IMG/VR virus record: IMGVR_UViG_3300008459_011941
Location: 1 to 54,350 of that record
Source of the DNA: a virus
Strand: one strand, 5' to 3'
Length of the DNA: 54,350 bases
Shown here piece after piece: positions 35,689 to 44,683 of this stretch (positions within the stretch are counted from its first letter, which is position 1; every line of letters starts with the position of its first letter). The notes under the pieces were generated by a model. It worked only from the letters and a program-made list of their open reading frames with translations, was not told where the DNA came from and did no database searches. The translations under genes were made by a program, and so were the position numbers.

Positions 35689-36653
35689 ATAAAAATTCTA
35701 TTTCAAAAATGACTTGGCTAATAATAATATCTTTCTTATTAGTTCCAATTTGTGTAAGTGTAATTAGTACGATTCACGTTATTAATTTCTTTTCACTGTC
35801 AAACGGTTTTGGTCTTGCATTAACTTTAGCTATTGCTTTTGAAATTGGTGCATTATCTGCATTGGCTGGTTTGGTTGCTTTGGGTAAAATAAATAAAAAT
35901 GTTGTTTGGTTTATATTTATTTTGTTAACTATTTTTCAAGTTAATGGAAATACATATTACGCTTATGATGTTTTGACACAGAAAATGGTTATTGAACCAA
36001 ATTTGATTAAAAATTGGGCTGAATTATTTGGTTTGGCAGATGAAGATCCAATTTTTATAAAAAGAATAATAGCATTGATATCTGGTGGTATTTTACCAAT
36101 AGTTTCTCTTGCTTTTTTAGATTTATTAGTTGATTACATCAGAAAAACATTTGGTATTGAAGAAAACAAATTACCTGAAAATATAGATTTGAAAAAAAAT
36201 ACTGAAGTTAATTTAGAAGATACTCCATCAAGTCAAATAGTAGTAGAAAGTAAAGAAGAGAAAAGTGTAATTGAAGAAGAAAATATTGACTTGGATGAAA
36301 AGTTAGATTCGATAATTTCAGATGGTAAAGTCGAAACTCATGAAGAAGAAAATTTTCAAAAAATTCTAGATGAAAAAAAGAAAAGATTAGATGATATGAG
36401 ACAACCAAATATGGATATGTTGAGTGTTCTTTATGATGATGGTAAAATACAATCTGGAATGGAGTTGGCAAGTTATAATGATTTCATTAATAAGTTAGAG
36501 AAAAACAGGTACTCTCAAAAAGAAATAAATTTATTTTTGACATTGTGTAATTATTTAGAGATTTTTAAAGTTTCTTACACACAAAAAATTGCTTTAAAAA
36601 GTTATGATGAAGCAAAAGAAATATTATCTAACTACTTAACACTGGGTGAATAA
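35685..36653 (+). CDS. Four-helix membrane protein with acidic cytoplasmic tail
   Basis: The first half contains about four hydrophobic segments (near residues 8-30, 42-66, 72-93 and 125-150), with small residues in the second (FEIGALSALAGLVALG). From about residue 160 it is a long charged tail rich in Glu, Lys and Asp (EESK, DEKKKRLDDMRQPN), ending with a predicted helical domain. No enzyme motif is seen. The layout suggests an inner-membrane protein with a cytoplasmic domain. Topology only; no family was recognised. A strong terminator follows its stop. Confidence 0.6.
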   Translation: MNKNSISKMTWLIIISFLLVPICVSVISTIHVINFFSLSNGFGLALTLAIAFEIGALSALAGLVALGKINKNVVWFIFILLTIFQVNGNTYYAYDVLTQKMVIEPNLIKNWAELFGLADEDPIFIKRIIALISGGILPIVSLAFLDLLVDYIRKTFGIEENKLPENIDLKKNTEVNLEDTPSSQIVVESKEEKSVIEEENIDLDEKLDSIISDGKVETHEEENFQKILDEKKKRLDDMRQPNMDMLSVLYDDGKIQSGMELASYNDFINKLEKNRYSQKEINLFLTLCNYLEIFKVSYTQKIALKSYDEAKEILSNYLTLGE

Positions 36654-36673
36654 ATAACGTATATTGCAAAAAG

Positions 36674-36706
36674 AAAGGCGATCATTTTTGATCGCCTTTT
36701 TTAATT
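36674..36706. terminator. Bidirectional terminator
   Basis: AAAGGCGATC (36674-36683) pairs perfectly with GATCGCCTTT (36690-36699) around a 6-nt loop, with T-runs on both readings. It separates the rightward 33403-36653 unit from the converging gene ending at 36720. Confidence 0.9.
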
Positions 36707-36719
36707 TAAAAAATTAAAG

Positions 36720-38783
36720 TTAATTTTTTTCACCCGGTTCAACATCGGTGTGAACGTTATCACCCAAACCATGTTTGTTCTTAAATTTATTAATCATTGT
36801 ATTTAAAGCAAAGGTTGATAATCCATGAGTGTCTTGAGCGGGTCTCATATCTTTTTTATGTTGGTTTGTTGGTTCATTAATTGTTCCATCATCTAATACA
36901 TAATTACTAGTGTTGTGATACCATTTATCATCAAACCATACATAAGCTGGAAACTGTTCACCGTAAGAATAAGCAACATACATTTTTCCTAGACCCCCTA
37001 AATCTTCACCATAAATGTGAGATCCAATAAAGTTTTCTCTTTTTTTAACAAAATCTTTTGAATCAGGATTAGTTATTCTTTCTTCTTCTAAATCATCCTC
37101 TTCTAAATTAAATTTTTTTTTTGACTCAGAGAGAAAAGGTCTTATAGAATTTTTAATATTCTTTACTTTAAAAATCAATTTCTCAAGCTCTTCAATAAGA
37201 GGTTCAATCGATTCTTGTAATTTTTCTGAAACTTCAGGATATTCAAATTTTATATCATTACTAACAATTTCCAATTCATTCAACATGTAATTGGCTTTAT
37301 TCAAACCATCTACTGTATTGTTTATATAATTATAAATATCTTGATCAAGATCCTTCACAGCAACATCATATCCCTCATTAATATAGTTATTGATCTTGCT
37401 TATTTTGTCTAAAGTATTATTTATTTTATTGAATCTAAAATTGAAATTATCATTTATATCTTGAATGTTTTCTAGCATAACTTCAGATAAATTTCTTTTA
37501 CTTTTTCGAATAACTTTTCCTTTATCGTCTAAAGGTAGAGGTTTGCCAAATTCATCATAAGCTGTTCCAGAGGTTGGTTTTAAACTTTTATCTAATTCTT
37601 CATAATCCTTGGAGGAAATTTTTTTCCATTCACGACCTTTAGTTCCTGTACCTTTCAAAATATCTAAGTTTTTTTCTGACCAATCTTCTATACCCATAAT
37701 TTCTTTAAATCTAGGATCTCTAAACAATGCTATTAATTTAGGTCTTAATTGAGAAACTTTAGACTTTAAATTACTTTCTGTAGCTTCTGAATATTCAATA
37801 CCTAATTCTTTTCCTATGTAATCATACATACTTTCTTTTCCTTTGGAAGAAATATCTTCAACGTCTATTTCGCTTATATCACCGTCAACATCATATACAG
37901 CATCTATAAGTTTTGAAGCTGCTGCTTCTTCATTTTTTGTTTCAGAAAAAATAAAGTTGAAGAATCCTTGTAATACTTTTCTTTCAGTTTCATTTAATTG
38001 GTCTAATATTAATTGAAATTTATCTTTATCTTTCTTTAATGAATATTCAACATCTGATGCACCATATGTAGATGCAACGTCTAATTCCTCATCTTCATCT
38101 CCAGAGACAGTTGAACTTTTAACAATAGGATCTATATTAATATCTTTTCTTCTTTGTTTTTTTGAAAATATATCCATTATATCTTGAGGCCAAGCTACTT
38201 TTACAAAAGAATAATCAAAAGGGGAAGAATTTGGATTGTATTTTTTGTTTACTAACTGTTCTTGTATTGCTTTGGTAAAACCATCTAAAACTAGATCAAT
38301 GTCTATTTTTAAAGGATCTATACCGGGAACTCCACTAGCAGCTCTATATCCTACATTGCTAAGTCTGCCTTGACTGCCATAAGGATTGTAAAAACTCAAT
38401 AAAAATTCAAATATTTTTTGCTGATTAACAGTGTCTGGTTTCCAGTCATCTACTATTTCGTCTTGTTTAACATATTCAGTGGCTAGTATTGTAGTTATAG
38501 CATCTTGGGTTTTGTTTGGAAAACCCTCAGTTGGATGTTTCATTTGTTTTGAAGATCCATTAACAACTTTGTCAACGTAGTTTATAACAAAAATTTTTTC
38601 AAGATCGCTCAAAATTTCGAAACGAGATTTTGGTGCAGCATATCTTGTGTAATAATTCACCATTCTTTTATATTCAGGGTCATCTACTGAATTTATATCT
38701 TCTTTAATTAGGAAAAGTTCATTGTCTGTAGAAGCTCCTAAAATATCTTCTAAAAGAAATTTTATTATTTGATCTTTTGTCAT
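36720..38783 (-). CDS. Large protein with possible sigma-70-like regions 2 and 4
   Basis: A 687-residue protein. Residues of about 160-215 (DLVLDGFTKAIQEQL, KYNPNSSPFDYSFVKVAWPQ, DIFSKKQRRKD) follow the spacing of sigma region 2, with an acidic entry, an aromatic-rich helix and a basic helix. Residues of about 260-350 (LDQLNETERKVLQGFF, then YDYIGKELGIEYSEATESN and LRPKLIALF) read like region 4 with a helix-turn-helix. The C-terminal half is coiled coil plus an unrelated Trp/Tyr-rich domain. If this is right, it could reprogramme host RNA polymerase. A structural or core role is the alternative; the similarity is by eye only. Confidence 0.4.
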   Translation of the reverse strand: MTKDQIIKFLLEDILGASTDNELFLIKEDINSVDDPEYKRMVNYYTRYAAPKSRFEILSDLEKIFVINYVDKVVNGSSKQMKHPTEGFPNKTQDAITTILATEYVKQDEIVDDWKPDTVNQQKIFEFLLSFYNPYGSQGRLSNVGYRAASGVPGIDPLKIDIDLVLDGFTKAIQEQLVNKKYNPNSSPFDYSFVKVAWPQDIMDIFSKKQRRKDINIDPIVKSSTVSGDEDEELDVASTYGASDVEYSLKKDKDKFQLILDQLNETERKVLQGFFNFIFSETKNEEAAASKLIDAVYDVDGDISEIDVEDISSKGKESMYDYIGKELGIEYSEATESNLKSKVSQLRPKLIALFRDPRFKEIMGIEDWSEKNLDILKGTGTKGREWKKISSKDYEELDKSLKPTSGTAYDEFGKPLPLDDKGKVIRKSKRNLSEVMLENIQDINDNFNFRFNKINNTLDKISKINNYINEGYDVAVKDLDQDIYNYINNTVDGLNKANYMLNELEIVSNDIKFEYPEVSEKLQESIEPLIEELEKLIFKVKNIKNSIRPFLSESKKKFNLEEDDLEEERITNPDSKDFVKKRENFIGSHIYGEDLGGLGKMYVAYSYGEQFPAYVWFDDKWYHNTSNYVLDDGTINEPTNQHKKDMRPAQDTHGLSTFALNTMINKFKNKHGLGDNVHTDVEPGEKN

Positions 38784-38787
38784 TTTT

Positions 38788-41037
38788 TTAAATATTAAAA
38801 CTTTTTAATAATTTGTTGTTATAATTATCGAATTCATTTTTTAATTCGTTAATTAATTTCTGTATTTTATTCATACTCTCATCTAATCTTGCTTGTGGTG
38901 AATTTCCCAATTCTGTTCCCGAAGGTAATTGCTTGAGTAATGAATATACATTTCTAAGATAGGAAGGATTCTGCAATAAGAATCCTTTGGATGATAATAG
39001 TTTTTTAAATTCTTCAGATTCTTCTTCTCCTGCTTTGAAATATTTTTCTAGCTCTCTGCCCTCTGCACCAGAACCCAAAGTTACTTTTTTAAGCAATTGT
39101 ATGAATTCTCTTATTGGTATATTTTTCTTACCTAATTTATTTGTTACTTCAGAAGGTAAGCCTTGTCCAAGATAGTTATTATCTTGTAATGATAATATAA
39201 AATCATCTAGATATAATTCTGGTTTTGTCATCCAATCATAAGTTCCTTTCGGGCTTGATGGTTTTAAACCAGCTTTAATTTCTTTATCTCTTTGTCTTTT
39301 TTCCTTAATAGACTCTTTTTCAACAAATTTATAAATACCATAACCAAACATTCTTAATAAAATAGATGTGGCTAAATCTTTATTGAAAGATATGAAAGAT
39401 TTTATTTTATTTTGACCATACTTTTCAGAATCAGGTTCATTTATTATTTTTTCAATGATGTCTTTTGCAACATTTGATAAATTACCTTTTATTTTATCTA
39501 CTATACTGGCTGCTAATAATTCTGCTTCCTTTTTTTCAATATTTGTCGGCATTTCAACGGCTTCCTCTTCTGATGGTAAATATTTTTTAACAGAAGTCAT
39601 AAAGTTGCCCCTGAATGTATCAGAAACATTTTTATAAAAAAGTGGGTTGTTGGGTTGGTATATGGCTTTTCTACCTCTGGTCTCTTCTCCTTTTTCTTTA
39701 GGAGATCTAACATCATATTCAAATCCATTAGCTTTTTGCAAATCTTCAAGAAAAGATTGTTTATCATCATATGTATAAACAAAATAAGCTTTACCAGTTC
39801 TCTTGTCTTGCTTTTCTTCTGATTTAGTAAAATTACCTATTGCTTTATCTGTAGGTACTTTTGAAATAAAAGAGAATGGAAATGAAAGTCCAGATGCTAA
39901 ATCAGCAGCCTTTGAATTATCAAATAATAAATCTGTAAATCCTTTTAATTGATCTATTGCATAATTCCTTACAACAGTATAAGTCCAAGCACCAATGTTA
40001 GCATAATTAAAATCATATTTTCCTTCTGAAATTTCATCTGATACCTCATCAATACCTATTAATTTTCTTAATGCTTTTTGTACTCCTTCGTATGCATATT
40101 CTTGAACATTCTCAAATTTTAATAATGGTTGTAAAACCTTTTCTACAACTAGAATCATATATACCTCTAGAATAGATTTACATCTATCTGCTATTTTGCC
40201 TTTTAATCTACCATCACCTAAATTTAACAAAAACGTTTCTTGTTCTTCAGCTAATCCTCTACTGATACCACTATCCATTTGAATATTAGATGGTATTTCC
40301 AAAGTGGTATTCATATTTTTTTCAGCAGCATAATACATTCTTGCTAAAAATTCTAATTCTCCGGCACCCTGTGGTGTTATAGTTCCCTTTAAGTTACTTG
40401 AGCTAATTGCATTTGCCATTTTAGCTCTATTAAATGGAATCCAAGTTCTACTTATTTCTTTCTTAATTCCATCTTTTTCTTCTGTACTCAAAGTATAAGT
40501 TACTGGAATCTTTTTTTGACCTGAAAATTGTTTACTAGTTGCTAATGATAAATCTTTCAATGCACCAGAATATTTCAGACGCATTTGACCAATTTTTTCA
40601 TCCGATCCCGGTTGCCCTGTGTCTATTTGCCCTTTTTCTCTTTCATAAGGCATAACATTTTTTTCAAAATTTAATATTTTTTTAGTTTCATCACTCAAAC
40701 CCTCATTTTCTATTAAATCCAAAACTTCTAATTGAAATTCTTCTAGTTCTCCAAAACACAAAGCTGCTTTCATTCCAAAAGGAGGATCAACAACACTTTT
40801 TTGAGTGACAGTGCTGGTTGATAAGTCTTTTTGTAATTTTTCTTTTCCAGATATTTGACTAGTAGGTTGGAATCCAAAAAGGTCAAATTTATTTTCTTCT
40901 TCTTTAATTAATTCGGTAACAAATGCTTGAATAAATAATTTTTTAGCTTTTTCATTGGATGGATTTCTTAAAAATACATCCTGAGCCTTTAATCTTATTT
41001 CATTCAAAGATAAATTACTATTGTTTAATAGTGCCAT
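38788..41037 (-). CDS. Large protein with possible sigma-70-like region 2
   Basis: A 749-residue protein 4 nt upstream of the gene at 36720 and in the same operon. Around residues 290-370 it has VVEKVLQPLLKFENVQEYAY, EGVQKALRKL, and then FNYANIGAWTYTVVRNYAID and QLKGF, which resembles sigma region 2.1-2.4 (the entry helix plus a W-x-Y-x-x-V-R-N-x-A-I-D helix). No clear region 4 was found. The rest is unassigned and mostly helical. The shared pattern with the neighbour suggests two related or cooperating regulators. It is preceded by a CTATTTA element at 41059. Confidence 0.4.
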   Translation of the reverse strand: MALLNNSNLSLNEIRLKAQDVFLRNPSNEKAKKLFIQAFVTELIKEEENKFDLFGFQPTSQISGKEKLQKDLSTSTVTQKSVVDPPFGMKAALCFGELEEFQLEVLDLIENEGLSDETKKILNFEKNVMPYEREKGQIDTGQPGSDEKIGQMRLKYSGALKDLSLATSKQFSGQKKIPVTYTLSTEEKDGIKKEISRTWIPFNRAKMANAISSSNLKGTITPQGAGELEFLARMYYAAEKNMNTTLEIPSNIQMDSGISRGLAEEQETFLLNLGDGRLKGKIADRCKSILEVYMILVVEKVLQPLLKFENVQEYAYEGVQKALRKLIGIDEVSDEISEGKYDFNYANIGAWTYTVVRNYAIDQLKGFTDLLFDNSKAADLASGLSFPFSFISKVPTDKAIGNFTKSEEKQDKRTGKAYFVYTYDDKQSFLEDLQKANGFEYDVRSPKEKGEETRGRKAIYQPNNPLFYKNVSDTFRGNFMTSVKKYLPSEEEAVEMPTNIEKKEAELLAASIVDKIKGNLSNVAKDIIEKIINEPDSEKYGQNKIKSFISFNKDLATSILLRMFGYGIYKFVEKESIKEKRQRDKEIKAGLKPSSPKGTYDWMTKPELYLDDFILSLQDNNYLGQGLPSEVTNKLGKKNIPIREFIQLLKKVTLGSGAEGRELEKYFKAGEEESEEFKKLLSSKGFLLQNPSYLRNVYSLLKQLPSGTELGNSPQARLDESMNKIQKLINELKNEFDNYNNKLLKSFNI

Positions 41038-41058
41038 TATTGATTTTCTTTTATTTAA

Positions 41059-41065
41059 TAAATAG
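41059..41065 (-). promoter_or_regulatory. Candidate late promoter element CTATTTA (sigma-like pair)
   Basis: The minus-strand reading is GCTATTTATTAA, 21 nt before the ATG at 41037. It faces away from the host-type promoter at 41073. Confidence 0.35.
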
Positions 41066-41072
41066 CCAATAA

Positions 41073-41104
41073 TTTGAAAAAATCATTCAAATTTCTTATA
41101 TTTA
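41073..41104 (+). promoter_or_regulatory. Host-type (Bacteroidota) promoter before PcfJ-like gene
   Basis: TTTG (41073-41076), a 20-nt spacer and TATATTTA (41097-41104) fit the Bacteroidota -33/-7 pattern TTTG and TAnnTTTG with one mismatch at the final base. The ATG at 41127 follows 22 nt later. Confidence 0.55.
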
Positions 41105-41126
41105 CTAAGTCAAAAAACAGATAAAA

Positions 41127-43112
41127 ATGAATAATTATTCTTTTATTGTAGATTTGGGTAAAAATCAAAAATCCGATCGTCTCTATAGTCAAATATTGTT
41201 TTGCTCGTGCGGGAATAAACAAAAAAGCAAAATAACGGTAAAAAGAACAATCTTAAAAAATACAGAAACCCTTTATGAGGATAAATATAGCATTGAGCAA
41301 ATAAAATGTTCTAACTGTAATTTGGTTTTTGACATAATGAATAATTTGTATGGAATCAAAATAAATCAAAAATTATTAGTGGAAGTTTCTTTTATAAAAG
41401 AAGATTTATTAATAAATGATAAAACCATCAAAATTCTTAAAAAAAATAAACTTTTTTACTATTATGATCTAAAAAATGATGAGTTAAAGAATTTTGTTTT
41501 GACTGATTATATAATTTATGACGATAAAACCAAAGAAATAAATTTTTTTCTTGATGAGTCTGTTTTAGATTTCAATTTGTTCGGCAAAATTGATGAAAAA
41601 AGTGATATTGATTATTTGAATGTAAATTCAAAACAGAACAAAATGAGAACATTTAATCTAGATGAAAGTGATTTTGCAGATTATTTTTTTGATTTCGAGG
41701 AAACAATAAACTATAAAAATTTAGAAATATGTTTTAATTATTATGATGAAATTCTGAAACAGACCTACGATTATGAGGGTTTGAATAATGAAAAGTTCTT
41801 GATAAACTTTAAAGTTTCAAGTAAAATTTTCGAAATTAAAGAAAAAGGAAAAGTATCATTTTTTGTTAATCAAAGAGATCCTTTTGGTTCAGATAAATTA
41901 ATAAAAAAGAAATTAAATGTTGGAGATTATTTGAATAAATTAATAAAATTCTCAAATATCACCTCTATATTTATAACTTTTCCACCTATCTCAACTTTAT
42001 ATAAAACAAAAGGTCTTGATTTTATTCTAAATGCTTTTGATAATGATTTTTTCTGTCCACAAATAGTTTTAGAACATAATGGTGCCACTAATACTTCCAA
42101 AATACTGGAATTTTGTTCAAAATATTACTACTGTAAAAATAATTTTAAGCCATACCAAAATAATTTAAAAAATGATGTTGATAGTTTAGAATTCAAATTA
42201 AGTCCAATAATAATTAAAAGTATAACAGATTCTGATGATGTTTTAGTTATATATCAATTTTTTAGCAAACAGAATTTATCAAAATCAGAAGTTGAACTTT
42301 TATTCTCTAAATTTTCAAGTGAAGATGTAATAAAAGTCATGTCCAAAATTGTATCTGGAGCCAATATAAGGAATGTTAAATTAGATCTTAAACACCTCCA
42401 ACACATTCTTAAAAATAAATTGTTTGAAGGTAGTGATGAGTGGTTAACAATGTATTATGACACAATTAACACCTTAAATTTGATTGTAGAAATACTTGAA
42501 AACAAAAAAAATAGAAATCTAACTAACAATAAATATAATAATCTGACAAGAATTTCTGAGGCTAAATTATTCGAATCAAAAAATTATGACAAATTAAAGG
42601 AACTTCATGATGAAATGTTTGCCATATATAGGGCGATGGAAGATGAAAATAAGGATTTAATTTTTAGAGATATAGTTAAAAAATATAGAAATTTAAACAA
42701 CTCAATGAATTTATTTGAGTTCAAAGTAATACCAAATCTAAAAGAATTGAGTCAAGAAGGCCTTATAATGAAACACTGCATTTATACATATCTTAATGAT
42801 ATAATTAAGGGTTCATATTTGGCTATCAGGATTAAGGACACAATTTCAAAAGAAAAAGCTACTATGGGTTTAAAAATTGAGGATGGTAAATTGTTTCTAC
42901 AACAATTGAAAGGATATGAAAACAGTCGCCCTACTGCTTTGTTGATTGGAACAGTCCTTGGATTTTGTAAAGAAAATGAGATATCCACCGATAGTAATCA
43001 TTTACATAAGATTGATATTCAATCAAATGAATCACTTGAAAAAAGAATGAAAAATTATGTTCCTAAATTAAAAGCCCATGAAATAAGAAAAAAAATATTG
43101 AGTGAAAAATAA
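41127..43112 (+). CDS. PcfJ-like protein with N-terminal zinc site (661 aa)
   Basis: The C-terminal quarter carries the PcfJ pattern: LSQEGLIMKHCIYTYLNDI, then GSYLAIRIKD, then GLKIEDGKLFLQQLKGYEN, ending with NRP-like SRPT. PcfJ proteins are common in mobile elements and phages and have no settled function. Near the N-terminus, two cysteine pairs (FCSCGNK and IKCSNCNLVFD) probably bind zinc. The middle is helical and Lys/Asn-rich. A second PcfJ-like gene is at 50332, also with the KHC-x-x-TY core. The gene has its own host-type promoter and is followed by ssb. Confidence 0.6.
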   Translation: MNNYSFIVDLGKNQKSDRLYSQILFCSCGNKQKSKITVKRTILKNTETLYEDKYSIEQIKCSNCNLVFDIMNNLYGIKINQKLLVEVSFIKEDLLINDKTIKILKKNKLFYYYDLKNDELKNFVLTDYIIYDDKTKEINFFLDESVLDFNLFGKIDEKSDIDYLNVNSKQNKMRTFNLDESDFADYFFDFEETINYKNLEICFNYYDEILKQTYDYEGLNNEKFLINFKVSSKIFEIKEKGKVSFFVNQRDPFGSDKLIKKKLNVGDYLNKLIKFSNITSIFITFPPISTLYKTKGLDFILNAFDNDFFCPQIVLEHNGATNTSKILEFCSKYYYCKNNFKPYQNNLKNDVDSLEFKLSPIIIKSITDSDDVLVIYQFFSKQNLSKSEVELLFSKFSSEDVIKVMSKIVSGANIRNVKLDLKHLQHILKNKLFEGSDEWLTMYYDTINTLNLIVEILENKKNRNLTNNKYNNLTRISEAKLFESKNYDKLKELHDEMFAIYRAMEDENKDLIFRDIVKKYRNLNNSMNLFEFKVIPNLKELSQEGLIMKHCIYTYLNDIIKGSYLAIRIKDTISKEKATMGLKIEDGKLFLQQLKGYENSRPTALLIGTVLGFCKENEISTDSNHLHKIDIQSNESLEKRMKNYVPKLKAHEIRKKILSEK

Positions 43113-43143
43113 TTTGTTTTTCATAAAATAATTAGTATATTTG
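43113..43143 (+). promoter_or_regulatory. Host-type (Bacteroidota) promoter before ssb
   Basis: TTTG (43113-43116), a 19-nt spacer and TATATTTG (43136-43143) match the Bacteroidota promoter consensus TTTG-N19-TAnnTTTG exactly. It lies 34 nt before the ssb ATG and begins right at the end of the PcfJ-like gene. Confidence 0.75.
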
Positions 43144-43177
43144 AATAAATTAATTAAACAATTAAAATTATAAAATC

Positions 43178-43648
43178 ATGTCGTTAAACAAAGTTATGCT
43201 CATAGGAAATGTGGGCAAGGATCCGGAAGTAACCACACTTGATAAGGGTGGTAAAGTAGCAAAGTTCACTTTAGCAACAAGTGAAAAATACACTGATAAG
43301 TCAGGTAACAAGACAGAAAGAACTGATTGGCACAATATTGTGGCTTGGGGTCCTCTTGCTGATCTGGTTGAAAAATATGTAACAAAAGGAAAACAATTAT
43401 ATCTTGAAGGTCAAATCAGAAATCGTTCTTGGGAGCAAGACGGTGTCAAGAAGTTTGCAACCGACATAAATATTACTCAACTTGTATTCTTGTCTAACGG
43501 TGGAAATGGCGGTAACAAGGAACAATCTTCTTCTGCTTCTTCTGAAGCACCAAAATCATCAACTGCAAAAAAATCTACTAGTTCAAAATCTCCAGAACCA
43601 GTAGTAGCACCAGCAATGGATGATACTGATGAAGATCTTCCTTTCTAA
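43178..43648 (+). CDS. ssb: Single-stranded DNA-binding protein
   Basis: A bacterial-type SSB of 156 residues. The OB fold covers residues 1-105 with the usual landmarks: LNKVMLIGNVGKDPEV, KFTLATSEKYTDKSG, TDWHNIVAWGPLADLVEKYV, KGKQLYLEGQIRNRSW and an ITQLVFL strand. A Ser/Lys/Gly-rich linker leads to the acidic tail DDTDEDLPF, which binds partner proteins. T4-type gp32 is unrelated, so this gene replaces it. The sequence reads like a recent acquisition from a bacterium, and the host-type promoter and own terminator fit a self-contained transferred unit. Confidence 0.96.
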   Translation: MSLNKVMLIGNVGKDPEVTTLDKGGKVAKFTLATSEKYTDKSGNKTERTDWHNIVAWGPLADLVEKYVTKGKQLYLEGQIRNRSWEQDGVKKFATDINITQLVFLSNGGNGGNKEQSSSASSEAPKSSTAKKSTSSKSPEPVVAPAMDDTDEDLPF

Positions 43649-43666
43649 TATAAATTAAATTGAAAG

Positions 43667-43703
43667 AAACACCTTAAAGTTCACTTTAGGGTGTTTTTTT
43701 TTA
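43667..43703 (+). terminator. Terminator after ssb
   Basis: AAACACCTTAAAG (43667-43679) pairs with CTTTAGGGTGTTT (43684-43696) around a TTCA loop, with one G-T pair, followed by a run of eight or more T. It closes the ssb transcript. Confidence 0.92.
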
Positions 43704-43714
43704 TATTTAATAGT

Positions 43715-44443
43715 ATGACTAGAGATTCCTTTGAAATATTATTAAATGATTTATATGATATTTATAATTCATCAAAAAAATCAGATATACCAAGCATATT
43801 AGATAAATATAATGGACAAGAATATGATGCCATTTATCAGCTTCTTTTTAAATATAATTATCCTAGAAATCCGATTTATAACCCTGATGTAACTTCTCCA
43901 AAATTCATAAAACTACTAATAGATACATATTCTGGTGGTAGAAGAATTCTGAAAGATGAAGATTTTTTAATTAAGAATTATAATCAGAATTTAAAATTCG
44001 AAGGTCTAGTTGAGGCAAAAGTTAGTGATGTAAAAGATCAAATAACCAAGGATTTCGATGTTAAATTAGATGATAAATTAAATGCTACTATTGAGAAGTA
44101 TAATTTCAAGATCAATGAAATACAAAATGAATTTGACAAAAAAATAGAACAAATTGGAAAATTTTTAGAGGACTATAAAAATAAAATTCCAGAGCTTTTA
44201 AAAAGCTCATCTAAAGATGATAACGATAATATTGAAATTAAATTGAACATTCTTTGGACTGAGCACGAAATAAACATTCCATCCAATCTGAAATACTGTA
44301 CTGCTGGAGACAGAATTATTACTACTGATAACAATGGAAATGTTATCGGATTAGAGATAAAAGATATCTATTGGGATTGTGTTTCAATTCCAAATAAAAT
44401 AATTAAAGAAATTACAATAGATAAATTAACAAGTAATTTTTAA
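43715..44443 (+). CDS. Unknown coiled-coil protein (242 aa)
   Basis: The ATG at 43715 is chosen because an upstream in-frame ATG at 43691 lies inside the terminator T-run. The protein has an N-terminal helical part, then a long predicted coiled coil of about residues 100-170 (VKDQITKDFDVKLDDKLNA, NEIQNEFDKKIEQIGKFLED), then a small beta-like domain (ILWTEHEINIPSN, TTDNNGNVIGLEIKD). No catalytic motif is seen. The last 4 nt overlap the 3' end of the converging gene on the other strand. Confidence 0.6.
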   Translation: MTRDSFEILLNDLYDIYNSSKKSDIPSILDKYNGQEYDAIYQLLFKYNYPRNPIYNPDVTSPKFIKLLIDTYSGGRRILKDEDFLIKNYNQNLKFEGLVEAKVSDVKDQITKDFDVKLDDKLNATIEKYNFKINEIQNEFDKKIEQIGKFLEDYKNKIPELLKSSSKDDNDNIEIKLNILWTEHEINIPSNLKYCTAGDRIITTDNNGNVIGLEIKDIYWDCVSIPNKIIKEITIDKLTSNF

Positions 44444-44682
44444 ATTTCATCATCTTTAATATTCTTATTCAATCTCAAGATTGAATTATAGAAATCTAGA
44501 TCTATTAAATTAATTATTATTATTTTTCCATTGTGATTTTCATCAACATGTTCAACTTCAAATTTTGAAGCTGGATAAATCAATCTGATATCATCCCAGA
44601 TTTTATCAAACCCTAATCTTCCAATTTCTTCAGAAGTTAGTTCTATGATAACTTTATCCATTTTTTTCTCTAGCACTTTCAT
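44440..44682 (-). CDS. Unknown small protein (80 aa)
   Basis: An 80-residue acidic protein read from the minus strand just after the PrsW-like gene, with a 1-nt gap. It contains VIIELTSEEIGRLGFDKIWD and KIIIINLIDLDFYNS, an alternating strand-helix pattern. A second ATG at codon 8 gives MDKVIIE and may be the true start. It converges on the gene ending at 44443 with a 4-nt overlap. No function can be named. Confidence 0.5.
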   Translation of the reverse strand: MKVLEKKMDKVIIELTSEEIGRLGFDKIWDDIRLIYPASKFEVEHVDENHNGKIIIINLIDLDFYNSILRLNKNIKDDEI

Positions 44683-44683
44683 T

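Noticed and set aside
43691-43714. Upstream ATG for the coiled-coil gene after ssb
   Set aside because: It lies inside the terminator T-run and adds a Phe-rich stretch unlike the rest; the ATG at 43715 is the sensible start.
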